Source: Cellulomonas gelida (GTDB taxonomy: Bacteria > Actinomycetota > Actinomycetes > Actinomycetales > Cellulomonadaceae). Taken from it: a stretch of 64,000 nt of DNA. Below, in pieces: positions 45,758-56,000 of this stretch. Location of the stretch: the NCBI RefSeq assembly GCF_006538725.1, contig NZ_BJLQ01000002.1:124001-188000 (forward strand), given 5' to 3'. Each line of letters begins with the position of its first letter. Within the stretch, counting starts at the first letter, position 1. A program made the position numbers and the translations under genes. The notes below the pieces were generated by a model. It searched no databases and had not been told where the DNA came from. It was given only the letters and a program-made list of their open reading frames with translations.

Positions 45758-46720
45758 ATGTCAAGCACCACTGTCGTGAAGCCTCCGGCGCGGCGCGCGT
45801 CACGAAGCGGGTCACCGCGTCGCGCGTGGACGACCGAGCGCATCATCTTCACCACGCTCAACACGACCTTCCTGGTGTTGCTCGCGACACTCATGATCTA
45901 CCCCCTGCTGAACACGCTCGCCATCTCCCTGAACGACGGCATGGACGCCGTCCGCGGCGGGATCGGCATCTGGCCACGGGTCTTCTCGCTGAAGAACTAC
46001 GAGGTCGTGCTCAACATGGACTCGATCTATCAGGCGTTCGTCATGAGCGTCCTGAAGACGGTCGTGGTCGTGGCGACGAACTTGCTGTTCACCTCGATGC
46101 TCGCCTACGCGCTCAGCCGCAAGGAGTTCATCTTCCGCCGCCCGATCACCCTGATCTTCGTGCTGACGCTGTACTTCGACGCCGGGCTGATCCCCAACTA
46201 CCTGCTCATCAAGGACCTGGGGATGCTGAACAGCTTCCAGGCCTACTGGGTGCCGACGATCATCAGTGCGTTCAACCTCATCATCCTGCGCACGTACATG
46301 AAGTCGATCCCCGACGAGATCACCGAGTCGGCACGGATCGACGGCGCGGGCGAGTTCCGCACGTGGTGGCAGATCATCATGCCGCTGTGCAAGCCCGTGC
46401 TGGCCGTGGTGGGTCTGTTCGTGGCCGTCGGCAGCTGGAACGCCTGGCTGGACACCCTGCTGTACAACTCGGGCGACCCGGCGCTGACCACCCTGCAGTA
46501 CGAGCTGCAGAAGCTGCTGGCGAGCTCGATGAACGCCGGCGCGAACTCCGCGAACACCGCGGCCAACGCGGCCTCGGTGGGAAGCGGCGGGCAGCTCACC
46601 ACACCGATCGCGCTGCGGTCGGCGATCACGATGGTGGCGGCCGTCCCCATCCTGCTCGTCTACCCGTTCCTGCAGAAGCACTTCGTGTCCGGTCTCATGA
46701 TCGGCTCCGTGAAGGGCTGA
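45758..46720 (+). CDS. Sugar ABC transporter permease (LplC-like)
   Basis: Second membrane subunit, 320 residues, six helices. The EAA loop is ITESARIDGAGEFRTWWQIIMPL. Conserved start TLNTTFLVLLATLMIYPLLNTLAISLN and the end KHFVSGLMIGSVKG are typical for LplC/YtcP. TAGGAGG precedes the ATG. An Ala/Asn-rich insertion (about residues 255-275, SSMNAGANSANTAANAASVG) replaces the shorter loop seen in most relatives. It pairs with the preceding permease. Confidence 0.94.
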   Translation: MSSTTVVKPPARRASRSGSPRRAWTTERIIFTTLNTTFLVLLATLMIYPLLNTLAISLNDGMDAVRGGIGIWPRVFSLKNYEVVLNMDSIYQAFVMSVLKTVVVVATNLLFTSMLAYALSRKEFIFRRPITLIFVLTLYFDAGLIPNYLLIKDLGMLNSFQAYWVPTIISAFNLIILRTYMKSIPDEITESARIDGAGEFRTWWQIIMPLCKPVLAVVGLFVAVGSWNAWLDTLLYNSGDPALTTLQYELQKLLASSMNAGANSANTAANAASVGSGGQLTTPIALRSAITMVAAVPILLVYPFLQKHFVSGLMIGSVKG

Positions 46721-46725
46721 CGGGC

Positions 46726-46756
46726 GTCGGCCTCCCGCGCACCGCGGGAGGCCGAC
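46726..46756 (+). terminator. Intra-operon hairpin after the second permease gene
   Basis: GTCGGCCTCCCGCG - CAC - CGCGGGAGGCCGAC: a 14-bp perfect stem (13 bp with a larger loop) 5 nt after the stop codon, without a T-run. It could end part of the transcripts before the YesL-like and GH120 genes. Confidence 0.6.
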
Positions 46757-46803
46757 CGCGTCCTGGCGACCCACCACGTCCGCGCACTCTGAGAGGCACG
46801 ACC

Positions 46804-47421
46804 ATCTTCCGCTTCAACCCCGCGTCGCTGCTGTGGCGCATCCTCGACTCGCTCGGCTCCGTGATCCTGATCAGCCTGTTCTGGCTGGTGAGCGTCGGCC
46901 TCGTCGTGACGGCGGGAGCGGGCACGGTCGTCGCGTACGAGCTCTGTCGCCGCTACGTCCTGGGCAAGGACGCGGGCCCCTGGGCTGTCGCGACCAAGGC
47001 CTGGCGGCAGAGCTGGAAGCAGGCGACCGTCGTCGGTCTGCTCGCCGTCCTGGTCGCGGCCGTCGGCATCGTCACGCTCTCCTACCTGCCGACTCTCGGG
47101 CTGGCCGAGGTGCTGGTGCCGCTCCTGGTCGTCGGGCTCTTCCTCCTGCTCCTGGTGTTCTGGTGCCTGCCCCTCGTCGCCCGTTTCACCAACCCCACCT
47201 GGCGCCAGGTGCGCAACGGCCTCACCTTGGGGCTGACGACGCCCAGCCTGACGTTCCTGCTCGGGATCGCCGCGCTGGTCGGGGGCGTCGCCATCTGGAA
47301 CTTCATGCCCGCGGTGTTCGTGGTGCCGGGCCTGATCCTCGTGTGGTGGTGCTACCTGCTCGAGCGGTTCTTCGTGGACCGGGGATACGTCCGACCGGAG
47401 CCGGAGGAGGCGGAGGTCTGA
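46804..47421 (+). CDS. YesL-family (DUF624) membrane protein
   Basis: About 205 residues with five membrane helices. N-terminal IFRFNPASLLWRILDSLGSVILISLFWLVSVG and the VVTAGAGTVVAYELCRRYVLGKD segment are the YesL pattern; these small proteins are regular companions of LplABC-type importers but have no proven function. No ATG, GTG or TTG exists where the family N-terminus begins. GAGAGG stands seven bases before an ATC codon at 46804, so an AUC start is proposed. The next canonical start, GTG at 46861, would remove part of the first helix. It lies between the second permease gene and the GH120 gene. Confidence 0.8.
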   Translation: MFRFNPASLLWRILDSLGSVILISLFWLVSVGLVVTAGAGTVVAYELCRRYVLGKDAGPWAVATKAWRQSWKQATVVGLLAVLVAAVGIVTLSYLPTLGLAEVLVPLLVVGLFLLLLVFWCLPLVARFTNPTWRQVRNGLTLGLTTPSLTFLLGIAALVGGVAIWNFMPAVFVVPGLILVWWCYLLERFFVDRGYVRPEPEEAEV

Positions 47422-47476
47422 CGCGGCGCGGAGCGCTCACCACCGCACGACCCAGTGATCGACGAAAGGCGTTGTC

Positions 47477-49507
47477 GTGACCATCCTGCACGTCGCCACC
47501 ACCGGCTCCGACCGCGCTGACGGTTCGGCCGAGGCTCCGTTCCGGACCATCAACCGGGCCGCGCAGGCCGCCGTGCCGGGCGACACCGTCGCGGTGCACG
47601 CAGGCGTGTACCGGGAGTGGGTGAACCCCCCGCGCGGCGGCACGGCTGACGCGCCGATCACGTACCAGGCGGCAGTAGGCCCGGACGGGCACTTCGAGCC
47701 CGTGACGATCTCCGGTGCCGAGGTGGTCACCGACTGGCACCCCCACCCCGGCGCCGACGGCCGCGTCTGGGTCGCCCAGGTGCCGAACGCCCTGTTCGGC
47801 ACCCGCAACCCGTACGTCGAGCGCATCGGCGGGGACTGGTTCTTCGACCGGGTCAACACCTGGCACACGGGCGAGGTGTACCTCGACGGCAGGTCGATGT
47901 ACGAGTCGCTGACGCTCGGCGGCGTCGAGCACCCCGAGGTCACTCCGGACTCGTTCGACCCGGAAGGCTCGCTGCTGACCTGGTACTGCGAGGTGGGCGA
48001 CGACGTCACGACGATCTGGGCGAACTTCGGGGGCGCCGACCCGGCCGCGCACCAGGTCGAGATCAATGCCCGCACCTTCGTCTTCTGGCCCTCGGCGACC
48101 GGCATCGACCACATCACGGTGCGTGGGTTCACCCTGACGAAGGCCGCCACGCAGTGGGCCCCGCCCACTGCACTGCAGGAAGGCCTGATCGGCCCCCACT
48201 GGTCGAAGGGCTGGGTGATCGAGGACAACACGATCACCGACTCGAAGAACGTCGGCGTCTCGCTCGGCAAGGAGGTCAGCACCGGGCAGAACGAGGCGGC
48301 CGCGGGGCCGGAGGGCGCCAAGGGCGGCACGCAGCGCGAGCGTGAGGTGATCCAGCGTGCTCTCGTGCTGGGCGGGCCGGGCGCCGGCGAGCCGCACCCG
48401 TGGCACCGGGACCACGTCGGCTCGCACGTCGTGCGCCGCAACACGATCCGGGACTGCGAGCAGGCCGGCGTCGTCGGGCACCTGGGGGCGGCGTTCTCGA
48501 CCATCGCCGACAACCACATCTCGCGCATCCACGTGAAGCGACAGTGGCACGGCGCAGAGGTGGCCGGGATCAAGCTGCACGCCGCCATCGACACCGTGAT
48601 CAGCGGGAACACGATCCACCACACGCACCGCGCGCTGTGGCTGGACTGGCAGGCCCAGGGCACCCTGGTGCGGCGCAACGTGTTCTACGCCTCGACCGCC
48701 GAGGACTTCATGGTCGAGGTCTGCCACGGCCCGTACCTCGTGGACTCGAACCTCTTCCTGTCGCCGTGGGCGGTCAAGGACATGTCCACCGGCGGCGCGT
48801 ACGTCCACAACTACGTCGCGGGTCGTATCGCGAACTGCACGGAGCACCAGCGGTACACCCCGTACCACGTCCCGCACGCCACGGCCGTCTACGGCGTCTC
48901 GAACATCCTCGGCGGCGACAACCGGTTCTACAACAACGTCTTCGTCGGCGACCGCGCCGCCGACGATCGCAGCGAGTCGGACGCACAGCCCGAGCCGGCG
49001 CTCGCCAGCTTTTGGTCCGGCGCGGTCGACATGGACGGTGTGCCCGGGCAGGCGACCTTCACGCCGACGCCCGTGGGCACCTCGCAGTACGACGCCTATC
49101 CGACGCCGCAGGAGTACCCCAACGAGCGCGGCAGCGACTTGGCGGGGCCTCGGCTGCCGGTCTGGATCGAGGGCAACCTCTACACGGAGGGCGCGGAGCC
49201 GTTCCGCGCGGAGCCTACGGCCCTCGTGGTCGGCACGTCTCCGGTGCGCGTCACCGTCGTCGACGCCGAAGCCGGGACCGTCCGCGTCGACATGAGCGAC
49301 ATGGCCGTCGTCGCCCCGGTGACGACCGCGCGCCTCGGGACGAGCTACCAGGCCGAGATGCCCTACACCAACCCCGACGGGTCCGATCTGGACCTGAGCA
49401 CCGACCTCGTCGGGATCCGACGGGACCAGATCGTGCCCGGGCCGTTCGCCGTGTCGGCACCTGCGTGTCGGACTCTTGAGGCACCGGGGCCGGTCGAGCG
49501 ACGGTAG
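47477..49507 (+). CDS. GH120 beta-xylosidase (right-handed beta-helix)
   Basis: Retaining beta-xylosidase, 676 residues. The start (TILHVATTGSDRADGSAEAPFRTINRAAQAAVPGDTVAVH, then GVYREWVNPPRGG) is the hallmark of the GH120 family described from Thermoanaerobacterium XylC. The fold is a right-handed parallel beta-helix with a jelly-roll insertion. Candidate catalytic residues are the Asp in ALWLDWQAQG and the Glu in DFMVEVCHGP, 24 residues apart, close to the XylC nucleophile/acid spacing. No signal peptide, so it acts inside the cell on imported xylo-oligosaccharides. GTG start with GAAAGG upstream. It is the last gene of the transport operon. Confidence 0.9.
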   Translation: MTILHVATTGSDRADGSAEAPFRTINRAAQAAVPGDTVAVHAGVYREWVNPPRGGTADAPITYQAAVGPDGHFEPVTISGAEVVTDWHPHPGADGRVWVAQVPNALFGTRNPYVERIGGDWFFDRVNTWHTGEVYLDGRSMYESLTLGGVEHPEVTPDSFDPEGSLLTWYCEVGDDVTTIWANFGGADPAAHQVEINARTFVFWPSATGIDHITVRGFTLTKAATQWAPPTALQEGLIGPHWSKGWVIEDNTITDSKNVGVSLGKEVSTGQNEAAAGPEGAKGGTQREREVIQRALVLGGPGAGEPHPWHRDHVGSHVVRRNTIRDCEQAGVVGHLGAAFSTIADNHISRIHVKRQWHGAEVAGIKLHAAIDTVISGNTIHHTHRALWLDWQAQGTLVRRNVFYASTAEDFMVEVCHGPYLVDSNLFLSPWAVKDMSTGGAYVHNYVAGRIANCTEHQRYTPYHVPHATAVYGVSNILGGDNRFYNNVFVGDRAADDRSESDAQPEPALASFWSGAVDMDGVPGQATFTPTPVGTSQYDAYPTPQEYPNERGSDLAGPRLPVWIEGNLYTEGAEPFRAEPTALVVGTSPVRVTVVDAEAGTVRVDMSDMAVVAPVTTARLGTSYQAEMPYTNPDGSDLDLSTDLVGIRRDQIVPGPFAVSAPACRTLEAPGPVERR

Positions 49508-49526
49508 ACGGGCGGCGTGGCCGCGC

Positions 49527-50360
49527 TCAGCGCTGACGCCCGGCGTGCTCGTGCAGGAACGCGTCGACCGCCGCGTGGTAGACGGTCGGCTGGTCGCGGC
49601 GCACGCAGTGGCCCGCGCCGTCGATGGTGACGGTGCTGACGAGCGGGTTGTCGACAAGTCCCGGGCGCGGTGCCATCGGTGCGCCGGGCGGGAGGACGAG
49701 CAGGGTGGGGACGGTGAGCGCGGCGAACCGCTCCTCCCACGCCGGCTCCCCGAGGAACCGACCCCCTCGCACGTACGCGCGGTCGACGAGCGGGCGGCTG
49801 TCCGCCCACGCCTCGATCTCGGTGTCGCTCCACGGTGTCTCGCGCCGCATGCGCGCGACCTCGGCCGCGCGGTCCCGCGCCGTGGCGATCAGGGACGCCT
49901 CGACCCCGGCGACGACCGTGGGATGGGCGACGAACGCCGGTCCGTCGAGCGCGGGGTCCGTCGTGGGGATGCCGTCGGGCTTCGCGGGGTCCTCGAGCAC
50001 GAGGGCGCGGACCTGGGCGGGGCGGGCGAGTGCCGCGCGTAGGGCGAGCAGACCGCCGAGGGAGTGCCCGACGAGCACGACCGGCCCCGGCTGCGCGTCC
50101 AGCAGGTCCACGAGGTCGTCGAGCATGACGTCGGGGGCGCGCCGGAGCTCGTCGTCGGTGAACCGTGGCGAGCGACCGTGGCCTCGCAGGTCCGGCGCGA
50201 CGACGTCCCACGTGTCACCCCAGTGCGCGACGAGGTCCGGCCAGGTGGTGCCCGCCTCCGTCAGACCGTGGACGAGCACGACCGTGGGCGCCGCGGCGTT
50301 GCCGTAGCGGTGGACGACCAGAGGCACCTTGCCGTCGGGTCGGCCGTCGCGCGCGCTCAT
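49527..50360 (-). CDS. Alpha/beta-hydrolase fold protein
   Basis: 277-residue serine hydrolase. Oxyanion motif VVLVHGLTEAGTTW, nucleophile elbow VGHSLGG, Asp in the late strand region (LLVLPPG... segment), and the catalytic histidine in DGAGHCVRRDQP. It has a helical lid (about residues 130-200). Could be an esterase, lactonase or C-C hydrolase; the substrate is not assignable. The start overlaps the stop of the upstream small gene by four bases, so they are coupled. Converges on the GH120 gene with only 19 nt between. Confidence 0.9.
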   Translation of the reverse strand: MSARDGRPDGKVPLVVHRYGNAAAPTVVLVHGLTEAGTTWPDLVAHWGDTWDVVAPDLRGHGRSPRFTDDELRRAPDVMLDDLVDLLDAQPGPVVLVGHSLGGLLALRAALARPAQVRALVLEDPAKPDGIPTTDPALDGPAFVAHPTVVAGVEASLIATARDRAAEVARMRRETPWSDTEIEAWADSRPLVDRAYVRGGRFLGEPAWEERFAALTVPTLLVLPPGAPMAPRPGLVDNPLVSTVTIDGAGHCVRRDQPTVYHAAVDAFLHEHAGRQR

Positions 50361-50677
50361 AGGACGGCTCCGTCGAGGGTGACGTCCTCGTACGCCTCGA
50401 CCCGGGGCGGTCCGACGAGGTGCGTGTGCCACTCGTCGATCAGCGCGCGCATCGCCGGGTCCTGCTCGACGCGCACCTGGTCGGCCTCGTACGTGAGGCG
50501 GTCGCGGTACTCCATGATCTCGACGAACGCGCCGGGCTCCACCAGGCTCCACTGCAGCCGGACCCGGATACCGCCGGGTGCCTCGTACACCGGGCGCGCG
50601 CGGGCCAGGAAGTGCTCGAGCGAGCGCGCGTCGGACGCAGCCCGGCCGTGCAGATAGAGGGTGATCATGCCCACCAT
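50357..50677 (-). CDS. Small ferredoxin-fold-like protein (ABM/NIPSNAP-like)
   Basis: A 106-residue protein with alternating beta and alpha elements (MITLYLHGRAASDARSLEHFLA, IRVRLQWSLVEPGAFVEIMEYRDRLTYEADQVRVEQDPAM). This resembles dimeric alpha/beta-barrel proteins of the antibiotic-monooxygenase or NIPSNAP kind, with weak support. GGGAGGGG is six bases before the ATG; a second ATG three codons in is possible. It is coupled to the alpha/beta hydrolase gene. Function unknown. Confidence 0.7.
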   Translation of the reverse strand: MVGMITLYLHGRAASDARSLEHFLARARPVYEAPGGIRVRLQWSLVEPGAFVEIMEYRDRLTYEADQVRVEQDPAMRALIDEWHTHLVGPPRVEAYEDVTLDGAVL

Positions 50678-50714
50678 CGTGGCCCCCTCCCCTGGTCACG
50701 CACCGTACGAACGT

Positions 50715-50759
50715 CCCGACGACCATCCCGACGACGACCCCGACGACCGTCCCGACGAC
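50715..50759. repeat. Four 12-bp direct repeats upstream of jetA
   Basis: CCCGACGAC occurs four times at an exact 12-bp period (50715, 50727, 50739, 50751), separated by variable triplets (CAT, GAC, CGT). It lies in the 150-bp noncoding interval between the small protein gene and jetA, 55 bp upstream of the jetA -10 box. Confidence 0.85.
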
Positions 50760-50813
50760 GTCGCGCGAGCGACTCGCGGGTGGGCGCGACCGCGTCTCGT
50801 CGTCCCGGCCACC

Positions 50814-50819
50814 TAAGGT
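50814..50819 (+). promoter_or_regulatory. -10 box, leaderless jetA promoter
   Basis: TAAGGT, 8 nt before the jetA ATG. Confidence 0.55.
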
Positions 50820-50827
50820 GTCGGGCG

Positions 50828-52300
50828 ATGATCACTCGTGCCGAAGGGGCGTACCTGGGCGCCGTCCGGGCCTTCCAGAACCCGATGCTCGACCTGCTCC
50901 ACAAGAAGCACGCCCCACTCGTCGTCTCGTTGCTGTCGGTGACGTTCACCGCGGAGCGGCCGACCGTCCCCGTGGCCGACGCGCACACGGAGATCGGTGA
51001 CGCGCTCGACCAGCTGCGTGCGGCCGGGTACGAGGAGAACCTGCCGACGGGCTCGGCGCGCGACCTGTGCCGACAGTGGGCGGACGCGGGCTGGCTCGTG
51101 CGGCAGGTGCTCGACGACGACGTCGAGGCCTACCGCCTGTCCGCGCACGCGGTCGGGGCGCTCGAGGTCGCGGGGCGCGCGGGTGGTGCGCGGGCGCGCG
51201 TGTCGCAGTCGCGGGTGCGGACGCTGCTCGACGCGGTGGAGCAGCTCGCGCAGGACGCCGACCCCGACGTGCTGGTGCGCATGGCGCGCCTGGACGGGCA
51301 GATCAAGCGCCTGCAGGCCGAGCTGGACCGCGTGCAGCGCACCGGCACGGTCGACGAGGTCGACGACGAGGAGCTGCTCGAGGAGGCGGAGAACGTCCTG
51401 CACCTCGTGCGCGAGCTGCCCGCGGACTTCGCGCGCGTCGCGGAGTCGATCAAGGCGATGCAGCGGGACGTGGTCACGGCGCTGCGGCAGGACGAGCGCC
51501 CCACGGGTGACGTGCTGCGCGAGTACCTGGAGCGCGGCGAGCACGTCATGGAGTCCACGTCCGAGGGCCGCGCCTTCGCCGGGGCGCTGCGGCTCATCGG
51601 GGACCCGCAGCGGCTCGACGAGCTCGCGCAGCAGCTCGACGTGGTGCTGCGCCACCGGTTCACGCGGCGTCTCGCCCAGCAGCAGCGCACCGAGCTCCGG
51701 GAGATCGTGCGGCGCATCGAGCAGGGGCTCGACCAGGTCTTCACCGCGCAGCGCGAGGCGTCGTACGTCATCACCGCGCAGGTCCGCAACCACGACCCGC
51801 TGCGCGACCGCCAGGTCGACGTGCTGCTGCGCGACGTGATGGCCGGGATGCAGGCGTGGTTGCCCGGCGCGCGCCGTTTCCAGCCGGTCGACCCGTTGCG
51901 CCGCCTGCCGGTCGCCGAGGTCGAGCACCTGCGCCAGACCGCAGGCGACCTGCGCCCGCCCGAGGCACCGACGCCGCTGGCCGCCTGGGACGACGACGGC
52001 GACGACGTCACCGGCGACGACGCGCGCGCCTGGGGCGGCCCGCACTACGCCGACCTGACCTCCCACCTCGTCGCGTTCGCCGACGGCTCCGACGAGGTCG
52101 ACGTGGCCGCCGCGTTCGAGGCGGCACCCGACGGGCTGCGCCGCCCCGTCGACCTGCTGGGGATGCTCGAGATCGCGCACACCCACGGCATGACCGAGAC
52201 CGGTCGCGTCGCGTTCGTCGACGCGGTGCGGCCCGACGGGACCCGCCGCCGCCTCGCGTTCGGCGCGGTCACCACGACGACGAAGGACGACGATGCCTGA
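50828..52300 (+). CDS. jetA: Wadjet protein JetA (DUF3375)
   Basis: Kleisin-like subunit of the Wadjet SMC complex that detects and destroys small circular DNA. 490 residues; the DUF3375 pattern is clear: [25 protein letters not shown] at the N-terminus, then [28 protein letters not shown], a helical middle (about 150-330) with coiled-coil character ([16 protein letters not shown]), and C-terminal [14 protein letters not shown]. First gene of jetABCD, with an 8-base overlap with jetB and its own leaderless promoter. Longer open frame upstream is not supported. Confidence 0.93.
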   Translation: MITRAEGAYLGAVRAFQNPMLDLLHKKHAPLVVSLLSVTFTAERPTVPVADAHTEIGDALDQLRAAGYEENLPTGSARDLCRQWADAGWLVRQVLDDDVEAYRLSAHAVGALEVAGRAGGARARVSQSRVRTLLDAVEQLAQDADPDVLVRMARLDGQIKRLQAELDRVQRTGTVDEVDDEELLEEAENVLHLVRELPADFARVAESIKAMQRDVVTALRQDERPTGDVLREYLERGEHVMESTSEGRAFAGALRLIGDPQRLDELAQQLDVVLRHRFTRRLAQQQRTELREIVRRIEQGLDQVFTAQREASYVITAQVRNHDPLRDRQVDVLLRDVMAGMQAWLPGARRFQPVDPLRRLPVAEVEHLRQTAGDLRPPEAPTPLAAWDDDGDDVTGDDARAWGGPHYADLTSHLVAFADGSDEVDVAAAFEAAPDGLRRPVDLLGMLEIAHTHGMTETGRVAFVDAVRPDGTRRRLAFGAVTTTTKDDDA

Positions 52301-53009
52301 GACGACGACCGAGGACGTGGCGGTGACCGTGCACGACGAGCCGGTGGAGGCCGCGAGCGCTCCCCGCGCCGACGAGGGCTTCATCGCCCCCGTCCCGATG
52401 GAGGAGGACCCAGCCGAGCTGTTCGCGGGCGACTCCGGGACGCTCGACGCCGACGTGCGCCGGGTCCTGGTCCGGCTGCTGCAGCGGCGGTTCCTCGTCG
52501 CCGACAAGAACCGCGCACAGTGGCGGACCCTCCTGGAGAACCAGCAGGTCATCGAGTCGCGGCTGCACGACCTGTTCGTGCACCTCGTCGTCGACCACGA
52601 CCGTGGCGTCGCCTACAAGCGCCAGGTGCGCTCGGCCGAGCTCGACGTGCCCGTGCTGCTGCGCGACGACGCGTACTCGCGCGCCGAGACGCTCGTGCTC
52701 GTGCACCTGCGGACCGTGTTCCAGCGCGAGCAGGGTGCGGGCGAGACGTCGGTGCGCGTGGACGTCGAGGAGCTCGAGCAGACCGCCCTGACGTACTTCG
52801 ACCCCGACGACACGAACGTCGCCGCCCACCAGCGCGAGATCCGGGCCGCCGTGGCGCGCCTCGAGCGCGAGGGGCTCATCGAGGAGGAGTCGCAGGGACG
52901 CTTCCGCGTCACGCCGCTCGTCGAGATCGTGCTGAGCAACGAGCGGCTCGCTGAGCTGCGGGAGTGGCTGCGCGAGCAGGCCGCGCGCACGCAGGAGGTC
53001 ACGCGATGA
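52293..53009 (+). CDS. jetB: Wadjet protein JetB (DUF4194)
   Basis: KITE-like winged-helix subunit of the Wadjet complex, 238 residues. After an acidic, disordered N-terminus (about 50 residues) come the DUF4194 elements: [39 protein letters not shown], then [37 protein letters not shown] and [30 protein letters not shown], a winged-helix-type end. Overlaps jetA by 8 bases and jetC by 4 (ATGA), so the three are coupled. Confidence 0.93.
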   Translation: MPETTTEDVAVTVHDEPVEAASAPRADEGFIAPVPMEEDPAELFAGDSGTLDADVRRVLVRLLQRRFLVADKNRAQWRTLLENQQVIESRLHDLFVHLVVDHDRGVAYKRQVRSAELDVPVLLRDDAYSRAETLVLVHLRTVFQREQGAGETSVRVDVEELEQTALTYFDPDDTNVAAHQREIRAAVARLEREGLIEEESQGRFRVTPLVEIVLSNERLAELREWLREQAARTQEVTR

Positions 53010-56000
53010 CGATGATCGACACGCTGTTCGGGCTCATCCCCGCCGAGTCGACCGGCCAGCAGTGGGTCGCGCGCGACCTGCAGCTCGTCAACTGGGGCGG
53101 GTACGACGGGCACCACCGGGTGCGGCTCGCCTCGACCGCCACGCTCCTGTCGGGCGGGTCCGGCTCGGGCAAGTCCACGCTCATGGACGCGTACATCGCG
53201 CTCCTGATGCCGCACACCACGCCGTTCAACGGTGCGTCGAACGGCGGCGTCGTCGGGCGCCCGCGCGGCAAGGACCAGCGCAACATCCTGTCCTACGCGC
53301 GCGGCAAGCTCGACGAGTCGCGCACCGAGGACGGGACCCGGCAGCGGGTGCTGCGCGGGGACGGTCGGGACACGTGGTCGGCGATCGCCATGACGTGGGT
53401 GGACCAGTCCGGCACCGAGCTCACGGCGGTGCGCGGCTGGTACGTGCCGTCCGCGGCGCGGACGCTCGAGGACGTCGTCGCGGTGCGCGCCGTCCGCGAG
53501 GGCAGCTTCGACCTGCGCGAGCTCGAGGCCGCGGCCGCGCACCGGTTCGGCCGGGCCGCCGTGACGGAAGCCGGCCTGACGGTGTTCGACACCGACCGTG
53601 AGCTCACCGCGCGCCTGCACTCGACGCTCGGGATCGGCGCGGCGGGTGACGGGAACAAGGCCGTCGCGCTGCTGGGCCGCATCCAGGCCGGGCAGCAGAT
53701 CACCACTGTCGACGCGCTCTACAAGGCGATGGTGCTCGAGGAACCGGACACGTTCGCGACGGCCGACGCCGTCGTCGAGCAGTTCGACAAGCTCACGGGC
53801 ACGCGCGAGCAGATGATCACCGCGCGCCAGCAGGTCAAGGCGCTCGAGCCGATCCGCGCGTACCGGGCCGACATCGAGCAGGCCGCCGAGCGGCTGCGGG
53901 TCATCGAGCAGCTCGGGACGTTCGACGACGCGACCTCGCCTGCGGCCCTGTGGAAGCACGAGCGCCGGCTCGACCTGCTCCGCGACGCCGAGCAGGACCT
54001 GCAGCGTCGCCACCAGCAGAGCAACGCACGCGCGGCCGAGACCGCGGCGCGCATCGCCGCCGCGCGGTCCGAGCTCGACGGGGTCAAGGAGACGCTCTGG
54101 TCCTCGGGCGGCGACCGCCTCGCGACCGCGCAGCGTGAGCTCGCGGGCGTCGAGGCACGACTGCAGGACGTGCGCCGGGCCCGCACCCGGTTCGACGACG
54201 TGCTGCGCGCGCTGCCCGGCACGTCGGTGACGACCGACGCCGAGCACACCGCGCTCGTCGCGCGGGCGCACGCGGCCCTGCGGGACACCGACGCGAAGGC
54301 GTCCGCACGGCAGGCGCTGTTCGACGCGATGTCGGAGAAGAAGGAGGCCGCCGCCGACCTCGCCGACCTGACCGCCGAACGTGCCGCGGTCGCGCGGCGG
54401 CACGACAACATCCCCGGTGAGCTGCACCGGGCTCGCGCGGCGCTGGCCGAGGCCGCTGGGCTGGCGCCCGACGACCTGCCCTTCGTCGCCGAGCTGATCG
54501 AGGTCCGCACCGAGCACGAGCCGTGGCGCGACGCCTTCAACCTCGCGCTCGGCGGGTTCGCGACGCGTCTGCTCATCGACGTCGCGCACCTGGGCGCGTT
54601 CCGCAAGGCGATCGACGCGGTTCCCACCGCTCGTCGTATCCGGTTCCAGGGCGTGCCCACGGGGATGCGCGACGACGTCGCGCTCGACTCCCGCACGCTG
54701 CCCGGTCGCCTCGACTTCCGCAACGGCCCGTTCACCGGCTGGCTGCGCGGCGAGCTCGCGCGCGCGTTCGCCTTCGTGTGCGTCGACACGCCCGGCGAGC
54801 TGTCGCAGCACGCCAAGGCGCTGACCCGCTCGGGGCAGGTGTCCGAGGGGACCCAGGGCGCGCACGGCGGCCAGGGCCGCGGCAACGTCCTCGGCTTCAC
54901 CAACACGCGTCGCCTCGCCCACCTCGACGAGCAGGTCGCGCGCGCCCAGGAACGGCTGCACCTGGTCGAGGCGCAGGTGAGCGAGGCCGAGGCGGGCCTC
55001 GACACGCACGACGTCGAGCGCCGCGCCTACGAGACGCTGACCGAGATCACCTGGGACCAGGTCGACGTCGCGACCATCGAGGCCGCACAGGCCCGGTGGG
55101 CGCAGGTCATCGAGGAGGTGACGTCCGGCAACCCGGAGATCACGCGCCTGCAGCGGCGCGCCGCCGAGCTCGACACGACCATCCAGGTGCTCGCCGAGCA
55201 GCTCGGCGTGACCAAGGACGAGGCGCGAGCCGCCTCCGAGCTCTGGTCGACGACCACGGACGAGGTCGACACCGCGCAGCAGGCGCTCGACGAGGCCCGG
55301 TCCGCGGGCACTCGCGTGGGTCACGACCAGCGCACCTACCTCGAGGCCCTGCTCGTCGGGACGGACGTGCAGGACGTCCGCACGACGAACGCGGCGGCGG
55401 GCGCGAACGACGCCCTGCGTGCGTTCGACGACGTCCTGGCGCGCGCCCACTCGCTCCTGCTGGCCGACCGCCAGGCCGCGCAGCAGATCATCGGCACCGC
55501 CCGCGAGTCGCTGCGCCGCACGTTCGAGACCTTCGTCGAGCGCTGGCCGGACCCGAACCTCGGGGCCGACCCCGACGACTCCTACGCCGACTTCGAGCGC
55601 ATCCTCACCGAGCTCGAGACCAACGGTCTGCACGACCTCGAGGACGAGTGGCGCAAGAGCCTGCTGCGCCTGTCGGGCAACGACCTGACCGACCTGCACA
55701 GCGCGCTCGCACGCTCGGTCCGGGAGATCAAGGAACGCATCCGGCCGGTCAACGACATCCTCGCGGACCTGCCGTTCGCCGACGACGAGCACCGCCTGCG
55801 CATCGAGGCGCGCGACACGCAGTCGACCGTCGTCGCGCGCTTCCGCAAGGAGCTGCGCGACCTGCGCGAGGTGCTGGCCACCGAGGCGACCGACGCCGAG
55901 CGCGAGCGGCGCTACCTGCGCATGGCCAAGGTCATCGACCGCATCCGGCGCACCGCACCCGACTTCGCCGACCTGATCGACGTGCGCCGCCACGTGCGCC

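Noticed and set aside
50715..50759. The CCCGACGAC repeats as the remnant of a coding Pro-Asp-Asp repeat
   Set aside because: No gene on either strand reads through them with a start and folded context; they lie between a supported start at 50677 and the jetA promoter.
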